A stretch of 64,000 nt of DNA from Pseudovibrio brasiliensis (GTDB lineage Bacteria; Pseudomonadota; Alphaproteobacteria; Rhizobiales; Stappiaceae). The notes beneath the pieces were generated by a model, which was not told the origin of the DNA, searched no databases, and saw nothing but the letters and a program-made list of their open reading frames with translations. A program made the position numbers and the translations under genes. Shown piece after piece: positions 9,500 to 18,552 of this stretch. The first letter of the stretch is position 1; the number at the start of each line of letters is the position of its first letter. The stretch covers positions 4,176,341 to 4,240,340 of the forward strand of contig NZ_CP074126.1 of the NCBI RefSeq assembly GCF_018282095.1, given 5' to 3'.

Positions 9500-10219
9500 T
9501 TAACGAATAAGTCCCAGGCGGAAACCTTCAGCCACCGCGTGTGTTCTGTTCGCAGCATGCAGCTTTCTGGCAGCCGAAGCCAGGTACCAATCTGCAGTAT
9601 GCTGTGAGATATTCAGAATCTGGCTGATCTCCCAACTTGTCTTGCCTGCAGCGGACCACTTCAGACACTCAAGCTCGCGAGGAGTAAGGCGATGGCGAGG
9701 ACGGTTGGTGTTCGCACCAACAAGCTCACGCACCTTATTACTTGCGTAAATACCAACCAGATGAAGAACACTGATTTCGCGCTCATTCAAACGCACTTCA
9801 GGTCCACCAAAGATAAGCATGCCCTGATAGCCCTGAAGGCCATGCACCGGCACACAAACACCATCATACATTCCGTAATCACGTGCTTCGGAAAGGACTT
9901 GCTGTGCAGCTGCGGTTAAATTGCGATCACGTGCAACACTGGACCATAGGAATGGACGACTAGCAGTGCGCGCTTTCGCGACAATCGGATCATTTTGTAC
10001 ATAATCACGGTCGAGATAACGTTGTTGCCACTCAGGACGCCAACCACTCAACATAATTGACCCATCAAAAGATGCGCCAGCTTCGGGGATCGCAGCGAGA
10101 CAAAAACTTGTAAAGCCGAAAGATTGGCCAAGTTCAGCAATACGCTTAGAAACACCATCAGGTGTCTCTTCATTATTAATAGATTCAACAAATTCAAGTG
10201 CAGCAGTCAACGGATTCAT
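9500..10219 (-). CDS. LuxR family regulator with autoinducer-binding domain
   Basis: A 239-residue quorum-sensing type transcription factor. Residues 1-165 form an autoinducer-binding domain with the usual acyl-homoserine-lactone pocket residues in order: Trp and Tyr in WQQRY, then Asp-Pro in NDPIV, then Trp in FLWSS and a later Gly. Residues 175-235 form the LuxR helix-turn-helix (LTPRELECLKWSAAGKTSWEI). I start at the ATG at 10219 because AGGGG lies 8 bases upstream; a GTG three codons earlier overlaps that site. No luxI synthase is in the window, so it may be a solo responding to signals made elsewhere. A lux-box-sized palindrome lies 280 bases upstream. Confidence 0.9.
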   Translation of the reverse strand: MNPLTAALEFVESINNEETPDGVSKRIAELGQSFGFTSFCLAAIPEAGASFDGSIMLSGWRPEWQQRYLDRDYVQNDPIVAKARTASRPFLWSSVARDRNLTAAAQQVLSEARDYGMYDGVCVPVHGLQGYQGMLIFGGPEVRLNEREISVLHLVGIYASNKVRELVGANTNRPRHRLTPRELECLKWSAAGKTSWEISQILNISQHTADWYLASAARKLHAANRTHAVAEGFRLGLIR

Positions 10220-11178
10220 TTTATACACCCCTACATATTATGCCTCCAACAACCTTACTCTACGCAATATCCACTCAATATAGAAGGTGTATCTATCACC
10301 CATCTTCTATTCGAGGCTCATTGTTTTCATATTGGGAAAGAAATCTATTCAATTTAACTTCTCTCCCAATAGAAATACGGCCATATATATTGACATTGTT
10401 AAATTGCACTATGTCTTTTTCGAAAAGTGCAGACGGGAAAACTTTAGACTTAAAACGAGAATTCTTATTTCTTAGGAAAAAGCTATTGTTAGGAGCAGGT
10501 TAACAATTCGTTAACCTTAGATTGTCCGAACATCAGTACGGATGCGTATGTAATATAGGAAAAATATTCCAACCTTTTGAGAGTTTTCTCAGTTGGATTC
10601 TCCGTTTCTTTTCATTCTGCATAGATGCAAAAAACTTAACGATACACCTGAGGGGAAAGCGGGGATAACTCCACCCCGGAGAAACCCATTGGTTAAAACA
10701 GAAGTGGCAACATCCCCCCTGCAGCACTCATCCGCAGCATGTCCGGGGGCATTACCAAATGGCAAATTTTCAGCTAAAACAAGAGAGTTACTCAGAAATT
10801 TAGCTAGTTACAACTGCGAATGTGTTACGCACAATCCGCGTAACAGCTGGCTTCTTGTAACCATTTAACACGATGTAACCTCCCCAAAGCGGCATATAGT
10901 GCACGTTATAGTCATGCATCTTATTCAGCGAAAACCGCAGAGTGTCGATAACGTATACACAAAAAGCCCTTTTATACCGGTATGAAACTGAAACTTCATT
11001 CCAGTGCTCATCATCAGCATTTTTCGTCTTTATTCATTCCAGAGCTTTACAGCGCTTTTCTCTGCCATATAAATGCCACTTCATTGGGTGAGGCACCGCA
11101 CGGGCATTTTCAGTATCCCAGCCAAAGAATTGAGTGCCGAGATACGTTTGGCCATAGACTACGGAATTGCACTTCTAG
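10220..11178. other. Long divergent intergenic region
   Basis: Nearly 960 bases between luxR (minus) and the helicase (plus). It contains the perfect palindrome at 10498-10516 listed separately and a second inverted repeat, GTTACGC (10824-10830) with GCGTAAC (10838-10844), in a stretch where GTTAC/GTAAC recurs several times. Open frames here (for example 10593-10868 plus) have no ribosome-binding site or protein-like composition, and I do not call them. Confidence 0.45.
10498..10516. promoter_or_regulatory. Lux-box-sized palindrome upstream of luxR
   Basis: GGTTAACAATTCGTTAACC has perfect 7-bp inverted arms around a 5-base spacer. Its 19-bp length suits a dimeric LuxR-type regulator. Site size and position are seen; binding is inferred. 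Confidence 0.4.
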
Positions 11179-14133
11179 ATGAACAAGAACACGTTGCACC
11201 GAACAACAAGATCACGGTCTGTCACTGCGATTTTGGGGCCAACGAACACGGGTAAGACCCATTTGGCTATCGAACGGATGAGCGCATACTCATCCGGCCT
11301 GATCGGCCTGCCCCTTCGTTTGCTGGCAAGAGAAGTCTACGGCCGCCTTGTAGAGAAGAAGGGGCCTGATCTCGTCGCCCTTATTACTGGCGAAGAAAAG
11401 ATCATCCCCAAGACCCCTCGCTTCTGGGTCTCTACTGTAGAAGCCATGCCAAAGGATCTGGATGTAGACTTCGTCGCGATCGATGAAGTACAGCTGGCTG
11501 GCGACCTTGAGCGCGGCCATGTCTTTACAGATCGCATTCTGAACCTGCGCGGTAGAGAAGAAACGCTCCTGCTCGGCTCCTCCACCATTCGCCCGCTGCT
11601 CGAAAAGCTGATGCCGGGTATTAATGTGATCACCCGTCCGCGTATGTCCATTCTGACCTACGCCGGCTCCAAGAAGATCACACGCCTCCCACGCCGCTCT
11701 GCAATTGTCGCCTTCTCCTCTGATGAAGTGTACGCCATCGCAGAACTCATTCGCCGTCAGCGCGGCGGTGCAGCGGTTGTGCTCGGCTCCCTTTCTCCAA
11801 GAACGCGCAACGCACAGGTCGACCTGTTCCAGAACGGCGACGTTGATTGGCTCATCGCCACCGACGCCGTAGGCATGGGTCTGAACCTTGATGTGGACCA
11901 CATCGCGTTCGCTGGACACCGCAAATTCGATGGCTATCAGTACCGCCAGCTCACCCCAGCTGAGACCGGACAGATCGCCGGACGCGCAGGCCGACACCTC
12001 AGAGATGGTACTTTTGGTGTAACTGGACGAGTCCCTGGTTTTGATGAGGAACTGGTCCATCAACTCGAATCTCACGAGTTCGAGCCATTAAAAGTGCTGC
12101 AATGGCGCAACCCAAACCTCGATTTTTCCTCGATTCGCGCACTTTTGCGCAGTTTGGAGCATTCTCCGCGAGAAGAGGGCTTGACCAAAGCCCCTCCGGC
12201 GGAGGATATCGGTGTTCTCGAACTTGCTAATCGTGACAGGGACATTCTTTCCCTTGCGACCACGCAGGAGAGAGTTTCATTACTGTGGGATACCTGTCAG
12301 GTTCCAGACTATCGCAAGATAGCTCCGGCAAACCATGCAGATCTCGTAACAGGGATATATACCCATCTGATCCAGGACGGAGCCATTCCGGATGATTGGT
12401 TCAATAGTCAGATCAAACTGGCGGACAGGACGGATGGGGATATCGACACACTGGCGAACCGGATAGCACATATCCGTACGTGGACCTTTGTGGCAAACCG
12501 TGCCGATTGGCTGACTGACCCTGCTCACTGGCAGGGCGTGACGCGCGGCATAGAAGATCGATTATCAGATGCCCTTCACGAACGGCTTACACAGCGGTTT
12601 GTGGATCGGCGAACCAGCGTATTGATGCGACGTCTGAGAGAGAACAAAATGCTCGAAGCGGAGATCACCGCAACCGGAGATGTCCTTGTAGAAGGACAGC
12701 ACATTGGCCAGCTTCATGGCTTCCGGTTTGCTCCGGATGCAACGGCAGAAGGACAGGAAGAAAAAGCTGTCCGTGCTGCGGCCCAAAAAGCACTAGCTAG
12801 TGAGATTGAAAACCGTGCAGAGCGGTTGTCTCGCGCGCCTAACGAAGAGTTCATCCTCTCCGCAGACGGCACATTAAGATGGCAGGGTGAATCTATCGCC
12901 CGCCTGACGGCTGGTGAACAGACCCTGCGCCCATCCCTGATCATTCTTGCTGATGAGCAATTGACAGGACCTGCACGCGACATGGTGCAGGAGCGCCTTG
13001 ATCTATGGATCAAGACCCACATCGAAACTCTCCTGAAGCCTCTCTTCGACCTGGAACAGGCTGAAGAAGTTGAAGGCATCGCTCGCGGCGTAGCATTCCG
13101 CCTGACCGAAGGCCTCGGCATTCTTGAGCGTCAGGAGATCGCTGATGACATTCGTCAGCTTGATCAGCAGATGCGTGGTTCGCTCCGCAAACTCGGCGTT
13201 CGCTTCGGTGCATATCACATTTACGTCCCTGCACTTCTTAAGCCAGCACCAAGCCAGCTGCTTGCTCAGCTCTGGGCGCTGAAAGAAGGCAAAGGCGAAA
13301 TCAAAGGCCTCACAGAGCTGCCACAGCTCTCTGCATCAGGCCGTACTTCCGTTCCAGTAGATCCGGAAATCGAAGGCGCATTGTATCGCGTCGTGGGCTT
13401 CCGTGTTTGCGGTCCACGTGCTGTTCGTGTCGACATTCTGGAGCGTCTGGCAGACATCATCCGTCCGCTGGTTGCCTGGAAGCCGCTGGAAGAAGGCGTT
13501 GAGCCGCCAGAAGGCGCACTGGTAGAAGGTGGCGCATTCACCGTTACCGTTTCCATGACCTCCCTGCTCGGCTGTGCAGGCGAAGACTTCTCCAACATCC
13601 TGAAGTCTCTCGGCTACCGTCTGGAAACCCGCGAAGAACAGCGCCCAGTTGCTAAGAAGCCAGAAGCACCTGCTGAAGAAGCCGAAGCTGCACCAGCAGA
13701 ACAGGCTGCAGAAGGTGAAGCTGAAGCTGAAGCTCCAACAGCTACGGAAGCAACTGAAGCACCAGCAGAAGAAGCTGCTCCGGCAGAAGCTTCTGAAGAA
13801 GCGACAGGCGAGCAAGAGATGGAAACGGTTACCGTTGAAATCTGGCGCCCAGGTCGTTTCGGTGGTCGTCGCACCAACAACGACCGTCAGCAGCGCAACG
13901 CACGCGGTGGCAACGAACGTCGTGGCGGTGGCGAACAGCGTCGTGGTGGCGGTAACAATCAGCAGCGTCGCAATCCTGGTAAGCCGGGCGGCAAAGGCCG
14001 TGGCTTCAACAAGGATCAGAACCGTGGCCATCAGGCAAAGTCTGCTCCACGCAAAGACAAGCCAATGGATCCGGATTCTCCATTCGCAGCGCTGATGTCC
14101 CTGAAACAGAACTTGGAAAAGGGCGACAAATAG
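11179..14133 (+). CDS. Suv3-like DEAD/DEAH-box RNA helicase
   Basis: A 984-residue superfamily 2 helicase of the alphaproteobacterial Suv3-related group. Mitochondrial SUV3 descends from this kind of protein and unwinds RNA for the degradosome. Walker A is GPTNTGKTH near residue 20, the Walker B box is DEVQ near 112, and motif VI is QIAGRAGRH near 262. A Suv3-type C-terminal region follows. From about residue 825 the chain becomes low complexity: first Ala/Glu/Pro-rich, then Arg/Gly/Asn-rich, resembling RNA-binding tails. The ATG at 11179 has a weak ribosome-binding site but starts just ahead of the conserved core. The S4-domain gene follows after 22 bases, so the two are likely co-transcribed. 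Confidence 0.9.
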   Translation: MNKNTLHRTTRSRSVTAILGPTNTGKTHLAIERMSAYSSGLIGLPLRLLAREVYGRLVEKKGPDLVALITGEEKIIPKTPRFWVSTVEAMPKDLDVDFVAIDEVQLAGDLERGHVFTDRILNLRGREETLLLGSSTIRPLLEKLMPGINVITRPRMSILTYAGSKKITRLPRRSAIVAFSSDEVYAIAELIRRQRGGAAVVLGSLSPRTRNAQVDLFQNGDVDWLIATDAVGMGLNLDVDHIAFAGHRKFDGYQYRQLTPAETGQIAGRAGRHLRDGTFGVTGRVPGFDEELVHQLESHEFEPLKVLQWRNPNLDFSSIRALLRSLEHSPREEGLTKAPPAEDIGVLELANRDRDILSLATTQERVSLLWDTCQVPDYRKIAPANHADLVTGIYTHLIQDGAIPDDWFNSQIKLADRTDGDIDTLANRIAHIRTWTFVANRADWLTDPAHWQGVTRGIEDRLSDALHERLTQRFVDRRTSVLMRRLRENKMLEAEITATGDVLVEGQHIGQLHGFRFAPDATAEGQEEKAVRAAAQKALASEIENRAERLSRAPNEEFILSADGTLRWQGESIARLTAGEQTLRPSLIILADEQLTGPARDMVQERLDLWIKTHIETLLKPLFDLEQAEEVEGIARGVAFRLTEGLGILERQEIADDIRQLDQQMRGSLRKLGVRFGAYHIYVPALLKPAPSQLLAQLWALKEGKGEIKGLTELPQLSASGRTSVPVDPEIEGALYRVVGFRVCGPRAVRVDILERLADIIRPLVAWKPLEEGVEPPEGALVEGGAFTVTVSMTSLLGCAGEDFSNILKSLGYRLETREEQRPVAKKPEAPAEEAEAAPAEQAAEGEAEAEAPTATEATEAPAEEAAPAEASEEATGEQEMETVTVEIWRPGRFGGRRTNNDRQQRNARGGNERRGGGEQRRGGGNNQQRRNPGKPGGKGRGFNKDQNRGHQAKSAPRKDKPMDPDSPFAALMSLKQNLEKGDK

Positions 14134-14155
14134 TCGCCCCTTCGGGATACCGCAG

Positions 14156-14557
14156 ATGGCAACACCAGAACCACAAGGCTCAATCCGCATTGACAAGTGG
14201 CTCTGGTACGCCCGCATAACAAAGTCCCGGACGCTGGCTCAAAAACTGGCAGTGTCCGGACACGTAAGATTGAACAAAGAGAAAGTTTCAGCAGCAAAAG
14301 CAGCTGTAAAGCCCGGCGATGTACTAACCATCACAATGCCACGGCGCCTTTTGATCCTTAAGGTTTTGAAACTTGGCACCCGCCGCGGTCCCGCCCCTGA
14401 AGCACAGCTGCTTTATGAGGACATGTCACCGCCGCCACCTCCCAAAGAAACACAGGCTCCAGTCGCACGGCGCGAGGCCGGTTCGGGACGTCCAACGAAA
14501 AAAGATCGCCGCCAAATTGCCCGGATTCGGGGCTTCAACGAAATCGATCCTTTTTAG
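14156..14557 (+). CDS. S4 domain RNA-binding protein (Hsp15-like)
   Basis: A 133-residue protein with an N-terminal S4 RNA-binding domain (residues 10-70: IRIDKWLWYARITKSRTLAQ, then GHVRLNKEKV) and a basic, Pro/Arg-rich tail. It resembles Hsp15/HslR, which recycles stalled 50S subunits carrying nascent chains, although alphaproteobacterial members are not well characterised. It lies 22 bases after the helicase gene, which suggests a shared role in RNA or ribosome handling. The start has ATG preceded by a weak GGGA-type site. Confidence 0.88.
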   Translation: MATPEPQGSIRIDKWLWYARITKSRTLAQKLAVSGHVRLNKEKVSAAKAAVKPGDVLTITMPRRLLILKVLKLGTRRGPAPEAQLLYEDMSPPPPPKETQAPVARREAGSGRPTKKDRRQIARIRGFNEIDPF

Positions 14558-14744
14558 CGGCCACTTTTGGTAAATTTTGCCCCAATATTGCAATCTCTTC
14601 GCCTATGACAGCGCTTGCACTACCCAATGAAAACCGGTAGCAAAGAGCACAAAGTTTAATGGACGAAAAAATCGTCAGGGCCGTTAGAGCCCGTGCCATT
14701 TGTCTTCAGACAAATATGCAGCGCCAGAGACTAAGAGGATTGCG

Positions 14745-15083
14745 ATGACATACGTCGTCACAGACAATTGCATCAAATGCAAATACACCGACTGTGTTGA
14801 AGTTTGCCCGGTCGATTGCTTTTACGAAGGCGAGAACATGCTCGTCATTCATCCGGACGAATGTATCGACTGCGGTGTATGTGAACCGGAATGTCCTGCC
14901 GACGCAATTCTCCCAGACACAGAGCCTGGTTTGGAAAAGTGGGTCGAGCTCAATGCGGAGTACGCAGAGAAGTGGCCGAATCTGACCGTTAAGAAAGATC
15001 AGCTTCCAGAAGCAGCTGAATTTGACGGCGTAAAAGAAAAACTGGAAAAATACTTCTCCGAGAAGCCAGGTACAGGCGATTAA
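14745..15083 (+). CDS. fdxA: Seven-iron ferredoxin FdxA
   Basis: A 112-residue ferredoxin carrying one [3Fe-4S] and one [4Fe-4S] cluster. The cysteine pattern of the 7Fe family is visible: [18 protein letters not shown] near residues 9-25 and [12 protein letters not shown] near 40-51. The C-terminal half is the usual FdxA extension. The start is ATG 14745, with AAGAGGA about 6 bases upstream. The gene sits between the S4-domain gene and carD, an order I recognise from other Hyphomicrobiales. Its electron-transfer partner is not shown here. Confidence 0.94.
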   Translation: MTYVVTDNCIKCKYTDCVEVCPVDCFYEGENMLVIHPDECIDCGVCEPECPADAILPDTEPGLEKWVELNAEYAEKWPNLTVKKDQLPEAAEFDGVKEKLEKYFSEKPGTGD

Positions 15084-15126
15084 GCTTGTAAAAGCCTAGA
15101 GCTTCCAAACATTTATTAATTGCCAA

Positions 15127-15191
15127 ACATTATCCGCGGATGTCTTAATTCCTCTCTTGCTTGAGAGAGGTTGGAAATCCGTGGATAATGT
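15127..15191. other. Long structured hairpin between fdxA and carD
   Basis: ACATTATCCGCGGAT (15127-15141) pairs with ATCCGTGGATAATGT (15177-15191) over 15 bp with one G-T wobble. A second hairpin, CCTCTC/GAGAGG, sits inside the 35-base loop. No T-run follows immediately. It could be part of a small RNA ending at the terminator at 15233-15255, an mRNA-stabilising 3' structure of fdxA, or a remnant palindromic element. Confidence 0.6.
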
Positions 15192-15232
15192 GCTATACAG
15201 TTTTTTACAGTCATTTGGCAGTCTGGTTGCAC

Positions 15233-15255
15233 CCTCCCCACTCGGAGGTTTTTTT
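15233..15255 (+). terminator. Rho-independent terminator downstream of fdxA
   Basis: CCTCC (15233-15237) and GGAGG (15244-15248) form a short stem followed by T7. It would end the fdxA transcript or a small RNA that includes the hairpin at 15127-15191. The 240 bases from here to carD show no gene. Confidence 0.75.
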
Positions 15256-15495
15256 ATGGTCGCAGTTCCATTGAAGTGCGCACAATAATTTATGCCAGCA
15301 TTCGCCGAAGTAGCCAAAACAGAGAATTCGACTGATCACATTTGAACGCGAAACCAATTAGTGCGTGAAGTAGCTTTCCGCATACATTGGACTTTTCACG
15401 TTTTTCTACAGAGAAAGATGTAGCGATCTCGCTGCATCTAGGTTGTTTGCGTCTCCCGGACAGCAAGCCACCACTGCGCAGGAGAAGTATAGCGT

Positions 15496-16077
15496 ATGGC
15501 CACACCCGCAAAAAAGACCGCGCAGCGTCAGGGGTTTAAAACAGGCGAGCACATCATTTATCCATCTCACGGCGTAGGTTTGATTACCGCGATTGAAGAG
15601 CAGACCGTAGCTGGATACTCTCTTGAACTTCTCGTAATTGAATTCGAACAGGATAAGATGACACTCCGCGTTCCAGTTGCAAAAATTGCTTCTGTTGGAA
15701 TGCGTAAGCTTTCTGATGCATCCACCGTTAAAAAATCTCTTGAAACCATTGCAGGCAAACCTCGTGTAAAGCGCACCATGTGGAGCCGCCGCGCACAGGA
15801 ATACGAAGCGAAGATCAATTCCGGCGATCTTGTTTCAACCGCTGAAGTTGTTCGCGATCTCTATCGTTCTGACGCCCAGCCAGAGCAGTCCTACTCCGAA
15901 CGCCAGCTTTATGAAGCTGCGCTCGATCGTATGGCTCGCGAAATCGCTGCAGTTCAGAAGCAGACTGACACTGAAGCAATTCGTCAGATCGAAGGTGTTC
16001 TTTCCACCGCTCCAGGTCGTGCTGCAAAAGCTGCACCAACTGCTGGTGAAGACGGAGGTCAGGAAGAGGCTGCGTAA
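15496..16077 (+). CDS. carD: CarD family transcriptional regulator
   Basis: A 193-residue CarD/CdnL-type protein. The N-terminal RNA-polymerase-interacting domain is clear (residues 12-70: GFKTGEHIIYPSHGVGLITAI, ending in MRLS-like strands), followed by a helical DNA-binding domain (about 75-165 with RAQEYEAKINSGDL and a conserved Trp). Members bind the polymerase beta subunit and stabilise open complexes, often at rRNA promoters. The last 25 residues are a variable Ala/Glu-rich tail. The start ATG follows AGGAGA. The gene ends at its own terminator and is followed by rpoH2. Confidence 0.93.
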   Translation: MATPAKKTAQRQGFKTGEHIIYPSHGVGLITAIEEQTVAGYSLELLVIEFEQDKMTLRVPVAKIASVGMRKLSDASTVKKSLETIAGKPRVKRTMWSRRAQEYEAKINSGDLVSTAEVVRDLYRSDAQPEQSYSERQLYEAALDRMAREIAAVQKQTDTEAIRQIEGVLSTAPGRAAKAAPTAGEDGGQEEAA

Positions 16078-16105
16078 TCAGCCTTTCCCAACTTACTTGA
16101 TTAAA

Positions 16106-16136
16106 GAAGCCCTGCTGGTAGCGGGGCTTTCTTTTT
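16106..16136 (+). terminator. Terminator of carD
   Basis: AGCCCTGC pairs with GCGGGGCT across a TGGTA loop, with one mismatch position, and the stem runs into TTTCTTTTT. Confidence 0.8.
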
Positions 16137-16196
16137 ATCTGCATAGATCCAAAAGAGTTTTCGCGCCGTATCTCAGATCAAACTGAGGAGGCGTAC

Positions 16197-17066
16197 ATGG
16201 CTCAATATGAAAGAGACCAAAGTCTCGGGCCCTTTGCTCGCCTGGCAAGAAAAGCCCCATATCTGTCAAAAGAAGAAGAATACAAGCTTCTTGAGGGCTG
16301 GATCACAAAACGCGATCACCGCGCACTGGACAAGCTATCCTTGTCCCACTCCCGTCTGGTGATAGCCCAAGCTTTGCGCTTCAAATCCTATGGCGTCCCA
16401 CTTTCTGATCTCATTCAGGAAGGTCACATCGGCTTGATGGAAGCAGCCAACAGATTCAAACTGTCCAAGGATGTGCGCTTCTCAACCTACGCAAGCTGGT
16501 GGATCAAGTCTTTCATTCAGGATTACGTCCTCCGCAATCAATCGATCGTCCGCGGAGGCACATCCTCGCGCCAGAAAATGCTGTTCTTTGGCTTTAAGCG
16601 CATGCGCGCAGAGCTCGCGAGCAAACATCCAGAACTCAGCGAGGATCAACTGCATCAGCAGATCTCAAACCAAACCGGCGCAAACATGCGAGATATCAAG
16701 ATGATGTCTTCCAGATTGGGCCGTGCGGATACATCCCTGAATGCAACACTCAAAGGCAGTGAAACAAACCTTCAGCTCCAAGACACACTCGCAGCAGATG
16801 AGCCCCTGCCCGATGAAATCGTAGAAGTGCATCTGGACAGTGAACGCGCCGAACGTCGTCTCTTCGACGCCATCAAAACACTGCCCCCACGCGAGCAACG
16901 TGTCATCAGAGATCGAAAACTCAGAGAAGATGGCGTGACGTTGGAAGCACTTGGTAAGAAACTGGGCGTCTCAAAAGAACGCGTTCGTCAGATTGAATCA
17001 CGTGCTATGCAGAAACTGAAAGATGCAATGGCTCCTTCTCAAGGACACGAAGCCAATCAGCCTTAA
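16197..17066 (+). CDS. rpoH2: RNA polymerase sigma-32 factor, RpoH2 type
   Basis: A 289-residue heat-shock-type sigma factor. Region 2 (HSRLVIAQALRFKSYGVPLSDLIQEGHIGLMEA, then RFSTYASWWIKSFIQDYVLRN) and region 4 (LPPREQRVIRDRKL... LGVSKERVRQIESRAMQKL) are intact. The RpoH box is the variant QKMLFFGFKRMR. The divergence from RpoH1-type proteins suggests the second alphaproteobacterial paralogue, which in Rhodobacter and Rhizobium responds to oxidative and other stress. I infer this from general resemblance rather than alignment. The ribosome-binding site is GAGGAGG. The last 4 bases overlap the convergent M48 protease gene. Confidence 0.9.
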   Translation: MAQYERDQSLGPFARLARKAPYLSKEEEYKLLEGWITKRDHRALDKLSLSHSRLVIAQALRFKSYGVPLSDLIQEGHIGLMEAANRFKLSKDVRFSTYASWWIKSFIQDYVLRNQSIVRGGTSSRQKMLFFGFKRMRAELASKHPELSEDQLHQQISNQTGANMRDIKMMSSRLGRADTSLNATLKGSETNLQLQDTLAADEPLPDEIVEVHLDSERAERRLFDAIKTLPPREQRVIRDRKLREDGVTLEALGKKLGVSKERVRQIESRAMQKLKDAMAPSQGHEANQP

Positions 17067-18532
17067 TCGGTGATAACCTTCATCAGCTCGCCCGGCTTAA
17101 AGCGCTGGTTCGCTTTCACCTGATTGAGGATCGTGAACAACTCCAACCGACGAGATGGCTCCACACCGCTCATACCAACAGCAAGCTTACGAGCCGTCTC
17201 ACCACCCTTAGCCTGAATGATCTTAACTCGAAGCGGGTTAAGGCGCGCTTGCTCTGTTGGACTTAGCTGACGGAAGCTACCGAGAGATTTCTCGAAATCC
17301 CTTGTAAATACAGCGGTCGGCGAACGATTAGCAAAGATAAACCGATATCCAGTTAAGCCGATACGAACCACACCAATGCGGAAGGACCAACCATCTGTAA
17401 TCGCAGAGCCAATAACTGCTGGCAGACCATTAATCGTGGTCGGACGCACACTGTTATCGATCAGACCATTAATCCAGCCCGATAACATGTAGTCGGTTAA
17501 GCTGGCATAGCCTGTCAAATCAGCACCATCAAATCGCATTGCGGTACCGGAGTTATTACTCGCCAGAACCGCCTCTGCGGAGTTCTCAAGCACAAAACCC
17601 TTCGGCACGCTAAAGGAGATGCCAAGACCCTTGTGAAGAAACTGACGCCCTCTCACATAGCCTTCCAGCGGGTCATCACCAAACAACATGCCATCCAGAC
17701 TGGTCAGATACGCCTCACGGCCATTCAAACCAATCCCCGGCGCCCCAATCTGCCGCGCACTGCGCACAGCACGCTGAATGCGATCAGGCGTATTCGGGTG
17801 AGAAGAAAGAAAATCTGGAGCCGAACTGGTTTCACCGCCAAGCTGCTGATAGCGAGCGAACTGCCCCATGGTGTTCAGGAAACGCGCGGCTGCATAAGGA
17901 TCATACCCAGCACCTGCAAGCGTTCTTACACCCACATCATCCGCTTCAAGCTCTTGCTCTTGGGAAAAGCGGGCAAACTGCACCTGCTTCTCTTTCACGG
18001 CTGCGTCAATCGTTTGCTGATCCTTGCCGATATTTGTCATCACCTTGGTGACAAACTCAGCTTCCTCAGCCTGACGCTGACGCTTGATCGCATGCCGAGC
18101 TGTTACGTGCGCCATCTCATGTGACAGAACAGCAGCCAGCTCCGATGTGTCATTGGCAAGCGCAAGCAGACCACGCGTGACATAGAGATACCCGCCCGGA
18201 AGCGCAAAAGCATTCACAGCAGGACTGTTGAGAAGGGTAACACGGTAATGCGCTTCAGGATCTTCCGAAGCAGCAACAAGACCACCAACAACGCGGGCAA
18301 TCGCAGTTTCCGCCTTGCCGTCTTTGTAAACGCCGCCATAAGTCGCCACAACACGCGGATGTTCGCGTGCACCAACATCGCTCCCAGGACCACTACGCAA
18401 GCTACCGGGTTTTTGAGCGCTTTGATTGGCAGAGCCGGTCAGCTGACACGCAACAAGGGCTGCGGTCACTGCAGATACCGTTAAAATTCTCAGGCTTGTC
18501 CGTATTCCAGACAATGCACTACTCAAAGTCAT
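17063..18532 (-). CDS. M48 family metalloprotease, lipoprotein (BepA-like)
   Basis: A 489-residue periplasmic zinc protease. A signal peptide ends in a lipobox (LVAC near residue 29), so it is probably membrane-tethered. The HEMAH zinc motif lies in SHEMAHVTARHA around residue 138, with a downstream EQELEADDVG glutamate ligand. The catalytic half resembles BepA/LoiP enzymes that clear misassembled outer-membrane proteins. The C-terminal half is the extension seen in alphaproteobacterial M48 proteins, ending in a short LysM-like stretch (IIQAKGGETARKLA). It lies 20 bases downstream of the thermonuclease-like gene on the same strand, so they form an operon, and it meets rpoH2 tail-to-tail. Confidence 0.9.
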   Translation of the reverse strand: MTLSSALSGIRTSLRILTVSAVTAALVACQLTGSANQSAQKPGSLRSGPGSDVGAREHPRVVATYGGVYKDGKAETAIARVVGGLVAASEDPEAHYRVTLLNSPAVNAFALPGGYLYVTRGLLALANDTSELAAVLSHEMAHVTARHAIKRQRQAEEAEFVTKVMTNIGKDQQTIDAAVKEKQVQFARFSQEQELEADDVGVRTLAGAGYDPYAAARFLNTMGQFARYQQLGGETSSAPDFLSSHPNTPDRIQRAVRSARQIGAPGIGLNGREAYLTSLDGMLFGDDPLEGYVRGRQFLHKGLGISFSVPKGFVLENSAEAVLASNNSGTAMRFDGADLTGYASLTDYMLSGWINGLIDNSVRPTTINGLPAVIGSAITDGWSFRIGVVRIGLTGYRFIFANRSPTAVFTRDFEKSLGSFRQLSPTEQARLNPLRVKIIQAKGGETARKLAVGMSGVEPSRRLELFTILNQVKANQRFKPGELMKVITD

Positions 18533-18552
18533 TCGCGTTTCCGGCTTTTGCC

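Noticed and set aside
10593-10868. 91-codon frame in the luxR-helicase spacer
   Set aside because: No ribosome-binding site, mixed composition, and not positioned for co-transcription.
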